Notes: generated by a model from the sequence alone, not told the origin. Shown: positions 41,667-51,056, counted from the stretch's first letter. The stretch: DNA of 64,000 nt from Mariprofundus sp. NF (GCF_013387455.1 NZ_VWNC01000001.1:248001-312000), one strand, 5' to 3'. Made by a program: numbers and translations.

Positions 41667-43031
41667 ATGTTCAACAGTTTAAGTGAGAAGCTCGGTAATA
41701 TTGCCAACAAGCTGCGCGGTGCCGCGCGTGTTTCCGAGGCGGATCTGGATGCAACGCTGCGCGAGATGCGTTTGGCACTGCTTGAGGCGGATGTGGCGCT
41801 GCCTGTTACCCGTCACCTGATGAGTGAAGTGCGTGAACGTGCTCTGGGTGCAGAGGTGGCCAAGAGCCTGCAACCGGGTCAGGTGATCATCAAGATTTTG
41901 AACGATGCCCTTGCCGATCTGCTCGGTGGTCAGCGTCGTGATCTTGACCTCTCCAAAATTCCTTCAGTTATTCTGCTCTGCGGTCTGCAGGGTGCAGGTA
42001 AAACAACCACGGCAGGTAAACTTGCTCGTCTGCTGGTAAGTCAGGGTAAAAAAGTAGCGCTTACCTCAGTCGATGCAACCCGTCCTGCTGCCCGTGAACA
42101 GCTGCAGATACTGGCTGGTCAGGTTGATGTGCAGTACATCGCTGGTGAGGGACACAATGCTGCTGCTATGGCCAGGTCGGCTGTTAAGCAGGCCGGTCGT
42201 GACGGCCACCATGTTCTGATTCTCGATACTGCAGGTCGTCAGGTTGTTGATGACGAACTGATGAATGAGATCAGGGATGTTGCCACGGCTGTTGATGCGA
42301 CCGAGCGCCTGCTGGTGCTTGATGCCATGACCGGTCAAACCGCACTGCAGATTGCCGAACAGTTCCACTCAGCCGTGAATATGTCCGGTTGCATTCTGAC
42401 CAAGACCGATGCGGATGTGCGCGGTGGTGCGGCCCTCTCTGTGGCACATAGCACAGGTGTTCCGATTCGTTATGTCGGTACAGGTGAGAAGATAGATGCC
42501 TTCGAGCTGTTTGATCCACAGCGTATGGCAGGCCGCATTCTCGGTCAGGGTGATGTGGTTGGTCTGGTAGAGAAGATTCAATCCTCGGTTGATCATGAGC
42601 AGGCAGAGAAAGCTGCTGTCAGGATGAACAAGGGGCAATTCGATCTCAATGATTTTGCCGAGCAGCTGGGCCAGATGCAGAATATGGGTGGTATGGCGGG
42701 CATGCTGAAGATGATGCCGGGCATGAATCTTCCACAGGAAGCGATGGATCAGATCGATGATAAACCGGTCAAACGTATGCAGGCGATGGTCTACTCGATG
42801 ACCGCGAAAGAGCGCAAGTATCCCAAGCTGATGAACGGCAGTCGCAAACGCCGTATCGCCATGGGTTCCGGCACCTCAGTGCCAGAGTTGAATCGTATGC
42901 TTAAGCAGTTCATGCAGATGCAGCGCATGATGAAAAAGATGAAGGGTGGCAAAGGCAAACGCATGCTGGCCCAGATGATGGGCAAGTTCGGTGGCGGCGG
43001 TGGTATGCCTCCCGGCATGCCGAGAATGTAA
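41667..43031 (+). CDS. ffh: Signal recognition particle protein Ffh
   Basis: A 454-residue SRP54 GTPase that targets inner-membrane proteins co-translationally. NG domain: G1 GLQGAGKTTTAGKLA near 107-121, DTAGRQ near 190, TKTD near 248. The Met-rich M domain follows (MQNMGGMAGMLKMMPGMN, GSGTSVPELNRMLKQF) and a Gly/Met tail. AGGAGAGAGAG precedes ATG 41667. It lies just ahead of the rpsP operon, a common proteobacterial order. Confidence 0.97.
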   Translation: MFNSLSEKLGNIANKLRGAARVSEADLDATLREMRLALLEADVALPVTRHLMSEVRERALGAEVAKSLQPGQVIIKILNDALADLLGGQRRDLDLSKIPSVILLCGLQGAGKTTTAGKLARLLVSQGKKVALTSVDATRPAAREQLQILAGQVDVQYIAGEGHNAAAMARSAVKQAGRDGHHVLILDTAGRQVVDDELMNEIRDVATAVDATERLLVLDAMTGQTALQIAEQFHSAVNMSGCILTKTDADVRGGAALSVAHSTGVPIRYVGTGEKIDAFELFDPQRMAGRILGQGDVVGLVEKIQSSVDHEQAEKAAVRMNKGQFDLNDFAEQLGQMQNMGGMAGMLKMMPGMNLPQEAMDQIDDKPVKRMQAMVYSMTAKERKYPKLMNGSRKRRIAMGSGTSVPELNRMLKQFMQMQRMMKKMKGGKGKRMLAQMMGKFGGGGGMPPGMPRM

Positions 43032-43123
43032 GGGCTTCAACGTTTTTTTCTATATAGGAGATAGATATTAACAGGCTACATTTTATCCGTGGCTATGATT
43101 AGAATTTATTTTCATCTGACTCC

Positions 43124-43152
43124 TTGCCCCTGACCCCTGACCCGACTATAGT
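43124..43152 (+). promoter_or_regulatory. Promoter for rpsP-rimM-trmD-speA
   Basis: TTGCCC (43124-43129), 17-base spacer, TATAGT (43147-43152); 31 bases separate it from ATG 43184. The spacer is made of tandem CCCCTGA units, resembling the repeat type at 32364-32447. Confidence 0.65.
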
Positions 43153-43183
43153 GCGCCGCCTGTTTTTTGGAGGTTTTACATAG

Positions 43184-43423
43184 ATGGCAACTGTTATTCG
43201 TTTGAGCCGCGGTGGACGCAAGAAGCGCCCGTTTTATTCTGTAGTAGTCATGGACGAGCGTAAGCGTCGCGATGGTGCATTCATCGAGAAGCTTGGCTAT
43301 TTTGATCCATGTACTGATCCTGAAGTGATCAAGCTCGACCTGGACCGTGTGAAAGCATGGACCGATCAGGGTGCACAGGTTTCTGACCGTGTCGCCAGCC
43401 TGATCGCCAAAGCGTCAGCTTAA
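43184..43423 (+). CDS. rpsP: 30S ribosomal protein S16
   Basis: A 79-residue S16: [20 protein letters not shown] start, [15 protein letters not shown], and [18 protein letters not shown]. First gene of the rpsP-rimM-trmD operon, with TTGGAGG at a good distance from ATG 43184 and its own promoter. Confidence 0.98.
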   Translation: MATVIRLSRGGRKKRPFYSVVVMDERKRRDGAFIEKLGYFDPCTDPEVIKLDLDRVKAWTDQGAQVSDRVASLIAKASA

Positions 43424-43462
43424 TTGATCCGATCAACGAAGCCTGACTAAAGGCTTTAGTTG

Positions 43463-44014
43463 ATGCCGCTCGATTCATCATATCTGCACGTTGGCGATAT
43501 TCTTGGGACACATGGTCTCAAGGGTACGCTGATCGTGTTCTCGCATACCCGGCCCGCTAACGCGGTCGCCGGGTATTCTTGTTGGTGGCTGGGGAAAACG
43601 GCCGAGTCGGCCAAATCTTATGAGATTAAACGTTGCTGGCAGCACGGTAAACGTATGCTGGCTGAAGTTGATGGCATCAGTGACTGCAATAGTGCCGAGT
43701 CTTTTAAAGGGTTGAAAGTCTGGGTTCCGGCCTCTGAAGTTGAAGTCGATGACGATGAGTTCCTCTGGGAAGATCTGATCGGTTGTGAAGTGCTGCGCGA
43801 GGGTAGTGAAGAGCTGCTCGGCACTGTCGAAGCACTTGAGGAGTATGGTGCGCAGGATAACCTGCTGATTCGCACCCCCGAAGATGCCGAAGTGCAGGGT
43901 GAATGGCTGATTCCATTTATTGAAGAGACTATTGTCGAAGTTGATCTCGAAGAGGGCATTATAGTTGTCGATCTTCCCGATGGGATGGACGTATGTTTCA
44001 CGCCCAGATCCTGA
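43463..44014 (+). CDS. rimM: Ribosome maturation factor RimM
   Basis: A 183-residue 16S-processing factor binding S19. RimM domain GDILGTHGLKGTLIVFSHT at the start and PRC-barrel near 95-180 (EFLWEDLIGCEVLRE, WLIPFIEETIVEVD, GIIVVDLPDGM). Start ATG 43463; its AAAGG site at 43451-43455 lies within a small hairpin (AAGCCT/AGGCTT) in the 39-base gap after rpsP, which may tune translation relative to S16. It overlaps trmD by 22 bases. Confidence 0.95.
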   Translation: MPLDSSYLHVGDILGTHGLKGTLIVFSHTRPANAVAGYSCWWLGKTAESAKSYEIKRCWQHGKRMLAEVDGISDCNSAESFKGLKVWVPASEVEVDDDEFLWEDLIGCEVLREGSEELLGTVEALEEYGAQDNLLIRTPEDAEVQGEWLIPFIEETIVEVDLEEGIIVVDLPDGMDVCFTPRS

Positions 44015-44679
44015 CCCTCTTTCCTGAGTTTTTTGATTCACCTCTGGCCTGCTCGATTCCGAAGCGGGCGATAGCATCGGGTATCGTGGAAGTCGATACC
44101 ATCCAGATTCGTGATTTTGCCACTGACAGACACAACCGGGTTGATGACACCCCCTATGGTGGTGGTCCGGGTATGCTGATGAAGCCGGAACCGGTGGTGG
44201 CATCGATTCGCGAAGCACGCTTGCGTCACTCCGATACCCATGTGGTGATGCTCACCCCCTCAGGTTCCCGTTTCACTCAGGCCAAGGCGCTGGAGTTCAC
44301 TGAAAAACCCGGCATTACGCTGCTCTGTGGTCGTTACGAAGGTTTTGATGAGCGCATCTGTGATTATGTCGATGAAGAGATCTCTCTCGGTGATTATGTG
44401 CTCTCCGGTGGTGAACCGGCTGCAATGTGTGTTTTAGATTCAGTGATTCGTCTGTTGCCTGAGGTGCTGGGCAGCCCTGAATCAGCGGTGCTCGACTCCT
44501 TTAGTGAGGAGGGCATACTCGACTGGCCGCACTATACCCGTCCGGAAACGTTCGAGGGAAAGCGGGTTCCCGATGTGCTGCTCTCCGGTAACCATGCGAA
44601 CATTGAAAAGTGGCGTCATGAGCAGGCGCAGCTGCGCAGCAGAAAACGTAGTGATGAGGAATCTGACCGTGGCCAATAG
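43993..44679 (+). CDS. trmD: tRNA (guanine37-N1)-methyltransferase
   Basis: A 228-residue SPOUT-knot methyltransferase that makes m1G37 in tRNA and prevents frameshifting. Family motifs: ILTLFPEFFDSPLACSI, DDTPYGGGPGMLMKPEP, LLCGRYEGFDERI and EISLGDYVLSGGEPAA (trefoil knot). It overlaps rimM by 22 bases and speA by about 11. The usual next gene rplS is absent here. Confidence 0.97.
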   Translation: MFHAQILTLFPEFFDSPLACSIPKRAIASGIVEVDTIQIRDFATDRHNRVDDTPYGGGPGMLMKPEPVVASIREARLRHSDTHVVMLTPSGSRFTQAKALEFTEKPGITLLCGRYEGFDERICDYVDEEISLGDYVLSGGEPAAMCVLDSVIRLLPEVLGSPESAVLDSFSEEGILDWPHYTRPETFEGKRVPDVLLSGNHANIEKWRHEQAQLRSRKRSDEESDRGQ

Positions 44680-46588
44680 TGAGTGGAGTAGTGAGCGTGC
44701 TTCTGAGCTCTATCAGGTAGAGGGCTGGGGCAATGGTTTCTTCGGCGTTAATGATGCCGGCCATATGGTGGCGATTCCCGATGGTGAGCATCAGGTTGAT
44801 CTGAAACAGCTCTGTGATGAGCTGGCCAAGCGCGACCTCTATCCGCCGCTGCTGCTGCGTTTTTCCGATATTCTCAGACAGCGTATGTCCCAGATTCATC
44901 AGCGTTTTACAATCGCACGCGAAGAGTCCGGTTATGAGGGACGCTACTACGGTGTCTATCCGATCAAGGTCAACCAGCAACGCCAGGTGGTAGAAGAGAT
45001 TATTGAGTTCGGTGCCGAGTTTAACTGGGGACTTGAGGCCGGCTCAAAGCCTGAACTGCACGCCACACTGGCCATGCTTGAAGATGTTGAAGGGTTGATT
45101 GTCTGCAACGGTTACAAGGATCGCGAGTTTATCGAGCTGGCCATGATAGGTCGCAAGATGGGTAAGCAGGTGTTTATCGTGGTCGAGAAGTCCAACGAGC
45201 TGGATATGATTCTCGAAGCATCCAAACGCCTTAATGTTGAGCCGCTGATCGGTCTGCGCTGCCGACTTGCTGCAACCAGTCAGGGTAAGTGGGAAGATTC
45301 CGGTGGTGACCGCTCCAAGTTCGGCTTGGCTGCATCAGAGCTTGTTGAGGTGGTGCGTAAGCTTAAAGATGCCGGCAAACTTGATGCTCTGCGTCTGTTG
45401 CACTTCCATATCGGTTCGCAGGTGCCACGTATTCGTCGCATCAAGCAGGCGATGCAGGAGGCGGCGCGTTTCTATGTGGAGCTGCGCAAGCTGGGAGCGC
45501 CGATTGAGTATATGGATGTCGGTGGTGGTCTGGGTGTGAACTATGATGGCTCGATCTCCGGTACCCACACCTCGGTGGATTACTCACTGCAGGAGTATGC
45601 CAACGATATTGTCTGGTCGCTGAAGGCGGTCTGTGATGATGAGGATCTACCGCATCCACATATTATCTCTGAATCGGGGCGGGCACTGGTGGCCCACCAT
45701 GCGGTGATGGTGATCGATGTGCTGGGTGTAACCAAACGCAGTAGTCATCCGCCTGTGCATGAGCCGGATGATGAAGCTCCCATGCAGCTGCGCCAGCTCT
45801 GGAATACCTATGCCGACTTTGACAAGATCGAAGCGCGCGAGGCGCTGCATGATGTGGTATCCCTGCGTGAGGATGTGAACAGACTATTCGTGCTGGGTCA
45901 CTGTACACTGGCCGAAAGGGCACAGGCAGATGAGCTCTACTGGCACATGCTTACCGTGCTGATTGATAAGCTTGATGAGGATGAGGTTGCCGAGCTGATT
46001 CCGGGTATCCACACACAGATGGCTGACCGCTACTTCTGCAACTTCTCACTCTTCCAGTCACTGCCTGACTCCTGGGCTATTGATCAGCTCTTCCCGGTGG
46101 TGCCGATCCACCGCCTCAACGAAGAGCCTGAACGGCAGGGTGTTCTGGTGGATATCACCTGCGACTCCGATGGCAAGATCCAGAACTTCGCGTTGGAGGA
46201 CGGTCATTCCGAGACACTGCCACTGCACGCTCTCAACGATGGCGATGATTACCTTATCGGCGTATTTCTGACCGGTGCCTATCAGGAGATTCTCGGCGAT
46301 CTGCATAATCTCTTTGGTGATACACATGCCGTGCATGTGCGCATGGATGGCGATCACTATGAGCTGGAGCAGATTGTTGAGGGCGAAAGCGTGGCTGAAG
46401 TGCTCGATTATGTGCAGTTCAACGAGAAGGTGCTGCTTGATCGCATGCGCCGTCAGTTAAGCCATGCCAAAGCTGAAGGGCGTCTGAGTGCTGCAGAGTC
46501 GAGTCAATTCCTGCGCTTCTATAAAGAGGGGCTGGCTGGTTACACCTATCTGGAGGAGCAACTTCCCCCTTCTGTCAGCGGTTATTAA
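44669..46588 (+). CDS. speA: Biosynthetic arginine decarboxylase
   Basis: A 639-residue alanine-racemase-fold PLP decarboxylase that turns arginine into agmatine. PLP lysine motif YYGVYPIKVNQQRQVV, GLEAGSKPEL, LHFHIGSQVP and the C-terminal DITCDSDGKI and GAYQEILGDLHNLFGD mark SpeA. I prefer GTG 44669, with GAGGA eight bases upstream, over ATG 44654, which lacks a site; both lie inside trmD. Length is near E. coli SpeA (658). It feeds the agmatinase and carboxyspermidine genes at 58483-62015, about 12 kb away. Coupling to trmD instead of rplS is unusual. Confidence 0.96.
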   Translation: MANSEWSSERASELYQVEGWGNGFFGVNDAGHMVAIPDGEHQVDLKQLCDELAKRDLYPPLLLRFSDILRQRMSQIHQRFTIAREESGYEGRYYGVYPIKVNQQRQVVEEIIEFGAEFNWGLEAGSKPELHATLAMLEDVEGLIVCNGYKDREFIELAMIGRKMGKQVFIVVEKSNELDMILEASKRLNVEPLIGLRCRLAATSQGKWEDSGGDRSKFGLAASELVEVVRKLKDAGKLDALRLLHFHIGSQVPRIRRIKQAMQEAARFYVELRKLGAPIEYMDVGGGLGVNYDGSISGTHTSVDYSLQEYANDIVWSLKAVCDDEDLPHPHIISESGRALVAHHAVMVIDVLGVTKRSSHPPVHEPDDEAPMQLRQLWNTYADFDKIEAREALHDVVSLREDVNRLFVLGHCTLAERAQADELYWHMLTVLIDKLDEDEVAELIPGIHTQMADRYFCNFSLFQSLPDSWAIDQLFPVVPIHRLNEEPERQGVLVDITCDSDGKIQNFALEDGHSETLPLHALNDGDDYLIGVFLTGAYQEILGDLHNLFGDTHAVHVRMDGDHYELEQIVEGESVAEVLDYVQFNEKVLLDRMRRQLSHAKAEGRLSAAESSQFLRFYKEGLAGYTYLEEQLPPSVSGY

Positions 46589-46773
46589 GAGATTGTAATA
46601 AAAATAAGATTGTGCTTTATTGGATAATGCGCAGGGTGCGGCGCTCCTGAAGCGGGGATACTCTCTGCTTCATCTGCCCGACCAATCACTGATGGTCGGC
46701 GATTCGGAAAATAAAACAGGTGCCCAACACTTTCAGTGAGTTACAACTTCGGGCGCCACGGAATTAGAAATAG

Positions 46774-48054
46774 ATGACATTTGACGACCTCGGCCTTTCA
46801 GCCGAACTGCTTCGCGCTGTGCGTGAAGAGGGTTATACCACGCCAACACCGGTACAGGAAAAATCGATCCCGATTGTGCTTGAAGGGCACGATATTCTTG
46901 CAGGTGCACAGACTGGCACCGGCAAAACCGCAGGTTTTACCCTGCCTATGCTGCAGTTGATGCAGAAAGCACATCCAGAGCGCCAGAACAGACGTCCGAT
47001 CCGCGCCCTGGTGCTTACCCCTACTCGTGAGCTTGCTGCTCAGGTGAGCGAAAGCATCGCTACCTACGGCAGACATCTCAGCCTGCGCTCTACCGTTGTA
47101 TTCGGTGGTGTTGGCATCAACCCCCAGATTCAGAAACTTAATCGCGGCGTCGATATCCTCGTTGCTACACCCGGTCGCCTGCTCGATCTGATTAGCCAGC
47201 GCAAATGCGACCTCAGCCAGGTTGAGTTTTTTGTGCTTGATGAAGCTGATCGCATGCTTGATATGGGATTCATCCACGATATTCGCAAGGTGCTCAAGCT
47301 GCTGCCGAAAAAGCGTCAGAACCTGCTCTTCTCAGCCACCTTCTCCAGCGAGATCAAACAGCTGGCAAGCGGCTTTTTACATGACCCTGTGTTTGTTGAA
47401 GTGGCTCGTAATGAGACAGCTCATCAGGTCACTCAGGTTGTGCATCCGGTAAGCAAAGCCAAGAAGCGTTTCCTGCTGGCACACCTGATTAAAGAGGGTG
47501 ACTGGCAGCAGGTATTGGTATTTACCAAAACCAAACATGGTGCCAACAAACTGACCACACAGCTGGAGAGCGAGGGCATTCAGGCCTCTGCGATTCACGG
47601 TAATAAGAGTCAGACAGCCCGTACCAAAGCACTGGCCGCCTTTAAGGCTGGCAGCATTCGCGTGCTGGTGGCTACAGATATTGCTGCCCGTGGTCTTGAT
47701 ATTGATCAGCTGCCGCATGTGGTGAACTTTGAGCTGCCTAACGTCCCTGAAGATTATGTGCACCGCATCGGTCGTACCGGCCGTGCCGGTAACACAGGTG
47801 AGTCACTGTCACTGGTTTCAGCCGATGAGAAAAAACTACTGGCTGATATCGAGAAGCTGATTAAAAAGTCGATCCCGAAAGTTGTGATTCCGGGTTTTGA
47901 ACCGGGTGAGAACGAGCCGACTGAGCTGCCGAAACAGCAGCAACGCAGAAGGCCTGATCACCGCAGGCATGATCCGAGTTCACCACGCAAGCCGCACAGC
48001 ACGCGTGGCCGTCGTCCCGGCAGAAATGAGCGGGCGGCAGCCAAGAAGGTCTGA
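46774..48054 (+). CDS. rhlE: DEAD-box RNA helicase (RhlE-like)
   Basis: A 426-residue ATP-dependent RNA helicase. Q-motif [14 protein letters not shown], motif [12 protein letters not shown] near 46, [26 protein letters not shown], and [26 protein letters not shown]. The last 50 residues are a basic Arg/Pro/Gln-rich tail ([17 protein letters not shown]), as in RhlE. The 185-base leader contains a perfect 7-base-pair hairpin (CCGACCA/TGGTCGG near 46680-46700) and a second weaker one, a typical cold-shock-like leader, but regulation is not shown. Confidence 0.92.
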   Translation: MTFDDLGLSAELLRAVREEGYTTPTPVQEKSIPIVLEGHDILAGAQTGTGKTAGFTLPMLQLMQKAHPERQNRRPIRALVLTPTRELAAQVSESIATYGRHLSLRSTVVFGGVGINPQIQKLNRGVDILVATPGRLLDLISQRKCDLSQVEFFVLDEADRMLDMGFIHDIRKVLKLLPKKRQNLLFSATFSSEIKQLASGFLHDPVFVEVARNETAHQVTQVVHPVSKAKKRFLLAHLIKEGDWQQVLVFTKTKHGANKLTTQLESEGIQASAIHGNKSQTARTKALAAFKAGSIRVLVATDIAARGLDIDQLPHVVNFELPNVPEDYVHRIGRTGRAGNTGESLSLVSADEKKLLADIEKLIKKSIPKVVIPGFEPGENEPTELPKQQQRRRPDHRRHDPSSPRKPHSTRGRRPGRNERAAAKKV

Positions 48055-48059
48055 GTCTG

Positions 48060-48266
48060 ATGAGCTGTAAGTCTACTATCGGAGTCTGTTATGGGCCCCG
48101 CTGCAGTGATTTCGGTGGCAGGGATATGGCTGAAGAGCTGAGAAAGATGGGTCATGAGGTGGAGGATCTGGATTGCCAGAGCCTCTGTCCGCATGCGCCT
48201 GCTATCCGTGTCCATGATCGTTTTGTACACAAGGCAACCATGGAGAAGGTGATCGAGAAGCTGTAA
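48060..48266 (+). CDS. Small thioredoxin-like [2Fe-2S] ferredoxin
   Basis: A 68-residue protein resembling the C-terminal half of NuoE-type ferredoxins. The four cysteines are arranged as VCYGPRC (C-x4-C) and LDCQSLC (C-x3-C), the thioredoxin-like 2Fe-2S spacing. The rest, MAEELRKMGHEVEDLDC, fits the half-domain fold. It begins five bases after rhlE. Electron-transfer partner unknown. Confidence 0.75.
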   Translation: MSCKSTIGVCYGPRCSDFGGRDMAEELRKMGHEVEDLDCQSLCPHAPAIRVHDRFVHKATMEKVIEKL

Positions 48267-48296
48267 GGCTTTTTATTTTCCTCCCAGTCAAAATAT

Positions 48297-48332
48297 AAAA
48301 GGCTCGCAGTTTATCGCTGCGGGCCTTTTTTT
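48297..48332 (+). terminator. Intrinsic terminator after the small ferredoxin gene
   Basis: Stem 48301-48309 with 48317-48325 (nine pairs, one G-U), extended by A/T pairs, loop TTTATCG and a T-run of seven. Confidence 0.88.
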
Positions 48333-48354
48333 GTCCGGAAAAATCCGAATGATC

Positions 48355-48363
48355 TGCTATACT
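48355..48363 (+). promoter_or_regulatory. Extended -10 promoter for the lipoprotein gene at 48390
   Basis: TGCTATACT fits an extended -10 element (TG, one base, TATACT). No good -35 is present. It is 26 bases before ATG 48390 and followed by a GGAGG ribosome site. Confidence 0.45.
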
Positions 48364-48389
48364 GGGAAAAAGGCTGGAGGGGGAAACCC

Positions 48390-49004
48390 ATGAAATATTT
48401 GCGACTCTTTGTACTTATTCTGATCAGTGCGGTATTGGCTGGTTGTGCCTCAAATCGGCCAAATCTTCTGCCGGTAGATAGTCCACCCAAAATCATCGTT
48501 CAGAATGGATTCTCATTTATGCCTTTAAATGAATCGGAGTGGTATATCATTGAGCGGCAACCTTATGAGGTTTCTCTGGCAAAAAGAGGTGCGGCCACAG
48601 ATGAGACTTTTGCAATTCAGGGAAAGGTTTTTCAATTTCCGACTTTCGCTTCAAATGAATCGTTTATGCAAGCGGTTAAGCAAGGGCAGGCCAATGACAC
48701 GGACCCTGCTAATCCAGGACGATATGTAACGCTCACCCATGATATCGAGCTGTATGAACATCGTGGTGAAACCTGCGCCTATTCTCATATTGTTACCGAA
48801 GATCATGCGGCAAGGAAACGAACGTCGACACCTGGCTTTATGATCCTTGATGTCTACGCCCTGATTTGCAGGCACCCCCAGAATCAAAATGCCGCTATCA
48901 GTTTTAATTACTCACAACGCAATTACGCTCAGAATCTGGATAAAACTTTAGAGAGCAAGGCAAGGCGCTTGATTGAAAGCCTTGAATTTACAGCACTGCA
49001 GTAA
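48390..49004 (+). CDS. Lipoprotein of unknown function
   Basis: A 204-residue lipoprotein: signal MKYLRLFVLILISAVLAGC with lipobox LAGC. The mature part has GFSFMPLNESEWYIIERQPYE and two cysteines (GETCAYSHIV, ALICRHPQN) that may pair. I do not recognise the family. It has its own terminator upstream, promoter and ribosome site, so it is a single-gene unit, convergent to the GlpD-like gene. A 7-base-pair hairpin (49052-49058/49063-49069) lies in the gap that follows, without a T-run. Confidence 0.8.
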   Translation: MKYLRLFVLILISAVLAGCASNRPNLLPVDSPPKIIVQNGFSFMPLNESEWYIIERQPYEVSLAKRGAATDETFAIQGKVFQFPTFASNESFMQAVKQGQANDTDPANPGRYVTLTHDIELYEHRGETCAYSHIVTEDHAARKRTSTPGFMILDVYALICRHPQNQNAAISFNYSQRNYAQNLDKTLESKARRLIESLEFTALQ

Positions 49005-49077
49005 AGTGGCATAGACGAGGTCTCAGGGTTTCAGCTTAGATTACAATACATCTACAGTAATAACTGTAGGCAAATAG

Positions 49078-50235
49078 TTATTCAGCCCTGATTAATGGGA
49101 TTTTTCTGGTATCGGCCAGATGTGGTGGTGGAATAGTTTTTCCGATCAGTTTGACTACCCTCGCCGATTCGCGCCGGTAGGTGGTTAGCTTGCCGCCGTA
49201 GATGGCGATATAGGTCGGCTGTTTCTCATTGTCACAAAGCAGCACTGTCTCGCGGCTGGCTGCAAAGGCTCCGCCCTTACTCTCGGGCAGAACTCGCAGA
49301 CCACAGTAGGTGCCGATGATGTCGCTTTTTTTGCACTGCATCTGCGGGAAGTAGTGGTTGTAGCTGGCAAGAATAGAGGCGGTCTCCTCACCTGTAGGTT
49401 TGATTCTGGCGGGGTCACCGGCATAGGGGGTTTCGGTAGTGCCAGCCAGAGTTTTCCCCTGCCATGGGCGGAAGAAGATCACCCTGCCATCCACGGATTC
49501 GCTGTAGATAAAACCGGGACAGTGCCGATTAAGCATCAGATGGCTGCCCTGTACCAGATGCATCGTCTGCTGAGGCGGGGCCGGTTTAATCCTGTTGCCG
49601 AGCCGGTTGATCCAGGCGCCAGTAGCATTGATGAGAATCCGCGCAGTGATCTGCTCGCCACTGCTTAGTTTCACGTGCCAGCAGGAACCATCATAACTTG
49701 CCCGCTGCAGAGAGGTCGATTCGGAGATTTCACAGCCGAACTGCTTTGCCGATTCGGCCACAGCGACGGTGAGGGAAGCATCATCTGTGGCTGCATCTTC
49801 ATAGGCCAGCACTGCTTTTAGTCCCTTCTGATTGAGTCCGGGCAGCAGCTCGCTCCACTTCCGGCGCGGGATCTGTTTGAAACGGGAGCGGCCAGCCGAG
49901 AGCAGCCAGTAGAGCAGTAGTCCGGCGCGGATCATCCAGACAGGGCGCCTGCTATCCTCATAGACCGGAATATGGAACCACTCGCGACTGACCAGCTCAG
50001 GAGCCAGTCTGAGCAGATGTTCACGCTCGGCCAGTGCCTCATAGACCAGCTTCAGGTTGGCCTGTTCCAGGTAGCGCAGACCTCCATGAATCAGCTTGGT
50101 CGACTGGCTGCTGGTGCCCGAGGCAATACGGTTCTTCTCAATGATGCGGGTTGTGTAGCCGCTGGCGGCAGCCGCCTGAGCCGCACCGCAGCCGTAGATG
50201 CCTGCACCGATAATCAGTACATCGTAATCAGTCAT
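49078..50235 (-). CDS. Short GlpD-like glycerol-3-phosphate dehydrogenase (FAD)
   Basis: A 385-residue FAD oxidoreductase of the DAO fold. FAD-binding YDVLIIGAGIYGCGAAQAA at the N-terminus; GlpD signatures ASGTSSQSTKLIHGGLRYLE near 47-66 and GTTETPYAGDP near 268; ending near LTTYRRESARVVKLIG. It lacks the roughly 120-residue C-terminal domain of full GlpD (501 in E. coli), so it is a short form. It overlaps the upstream GDPD gene by 8 bases. Together they would turn glycerophosphodiesters into glycerol 3-phosphate and then dihydroxyacetone phosphate. Start ATG 50235 rather than 50271. Confidence 0.85.
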   Translation of the reverse strand: MTDYDVLIIGAGIYGCGAAQAAAASGYTTRIIEKNRIASGTSSQSTKLIHGGLRYLEQANLKLVYEALAEREHLLRLAPELVSREWFHIPVYEDSRRPVWMIRAGLLLYWLLSAGRSRFKQIPRRKWSELLPGLNQKGLKAVLAYEDAATDDASLTVAVAESAKQFGCEISESTSLQRASYDGSCWHVKLSSGEQITARILINATGAWINRLGNRIKPAPPQQTMHLVQGSHLMLNRHCPGFIYSESVDGRVIFFRPWQGKTLAGTTETPYAGDPARIKPTGEETASILASYNHYFPQMQCKKSDIIGTYCGLRVLPESKGGAFAASRETVLLCDNEKQPTYIAIYGGKLTTYRRESARVVKLIGKTIPPPHLADTRKIPLIRAE

Positions 50236-50932
50236 GGGCTTCTGCCAAACGGCTGAAATAGTCGGTTTCAATCAGATCGGCACCGGCTTCCAGCAGTGTG
50301 TGGGCACCGCTGATATCGTTGACGGTGTAAAGCCCCACTTTGATACCGCGCGCCTGCCAGCTTGAGATCGTGCTGCTCCGCTGGCTGGGCATGAAGATGT
50401 AATCGAATGCAGTGGTCGGCTGGCGGTGGCTTTCGGCAACCCAGCCGGTGCGGCAGCCAATATGATTCTTGCAGGCATCGATAATGTCGGAGTTCTGACT
50501 GATCAGCACAACCTGTTGCAACAGTGGGGCGGGAATCTGGTCGACCAGTCGTCTGGCGATGGCTCTGGCGGTGAGTCTGCGCCGGATGGGAGGTTTGATC
50601 TCGATAAACAGGGTTAGATGCGGCACCTGCAGCAGCCAACTGAGCAGTTCGCTCAGTTCACAGAGCTTGAACTGAGCGCTGCAGATCTGTTGCAGATCTG
50701 CCAGCTCCGTCTGCATCACCTTCACATCAGGGCGGTTGCAGAGCCGTTGAAGCCGGTTGTCATGGATGACCACGGCAACCAGATCGCGGGTGAACTGGAT
50801 ATCACACTCGGCATAGCGAGCCCCATGGGCTGCAGCATATTCAAACGCGGCCAGCGTATTCTCAATGCCACCGGCGCGGTCACCACGGTGGGCGACCAGC
50901 TTTGAAGTCGGGATGCGCGTCTGCCTCTGCAT
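50228..50932 (-). CDS. Glycerophosphodiester phosphodiesterase
   Basis: A 234-residue GDPD (UgpQ-like), cytoplasmic with no signal peptide. Catalytic motifs: KLVAHRGDRAGGIENTLAAF near 12-31, ECDIQFTRDLVAVVIHD near 43-59, and LFIEIKP. It releases glycerol 3-phosphate from lipid-derived phosphodiesters. Start is uncertain: ATG 50932 is favoured, ATG 50971 would add 13 residues. The 345-base gap upstream contains the 6S RNA gene and its terminator. Confidence 0.9.
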   Translation of the reverse strand: MQRQTRIPTSKLVAHRGDRAGGIENTLAAFEYAAAHGARYAECDIQFTRDLVAVVIHDNRLQRLCNRPDVKVMQTELADLQQICSAQFKLCELSELLSWLLQVPHLTLFIEIKPPIRRRLTARAIARRLVDQIPAPLLQQVVLISQNSDIIDACKNHIGCRTGWVAESHRQPTTAFDYIFMPSQRSSTISSWQARGIKVGLYTVNDISGAHTLLEAGADLIETDYFSRLAEAHD

Positions 50933-50992
50933 ACCACTATTAAAGCACAGATAGTGCCATCTCACCGGCATGCTGTTTTGTAACAGTGTTGT

Positions 50993-51037
50993 GGAAAAGA
51001 GAAGGCCTGCCGGGGAGGGGGGGGACGGCAGGCCTTC
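50993..51037 (-). terminator. Terminator of the 6S-like RNA gene
   Basis: Perfect 11-base-pair stem (51001-51011 with 51027-51037) around a 15-base loop of almost pure G (plus strand; C on the transcribed strand). On the minus strand it is followed by TCTTTTCC. No protein gene ends here on that strand. Confidence 0.75.
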
Positions 51038-51056
51038 GGAGGATTCTTTGTCGTTG

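Noticed and set aside
43437-43458. Hairpin between rpsP and rimM as a terminator
   Set aside because: No T-run follows and the operon continues; it is more likely a modulator of rimM translation.
43478-44218. 246-codon minus-strand frame across rimM/trmD
   Set aside because: Opposite strand of two well-defined conserved genes; no supporting signals.
44504-44668. Upstream extension of the speA frame
   Set aside because: It runs through trmD in another frame, lacks a ribosome site and adds nothing similar to SpeA.
49052-49069. CTACAGT/ACTGTAG hairpin as terminator between convergent genes
   Set aside because: Seven-pair stem but no T-run on either strand.
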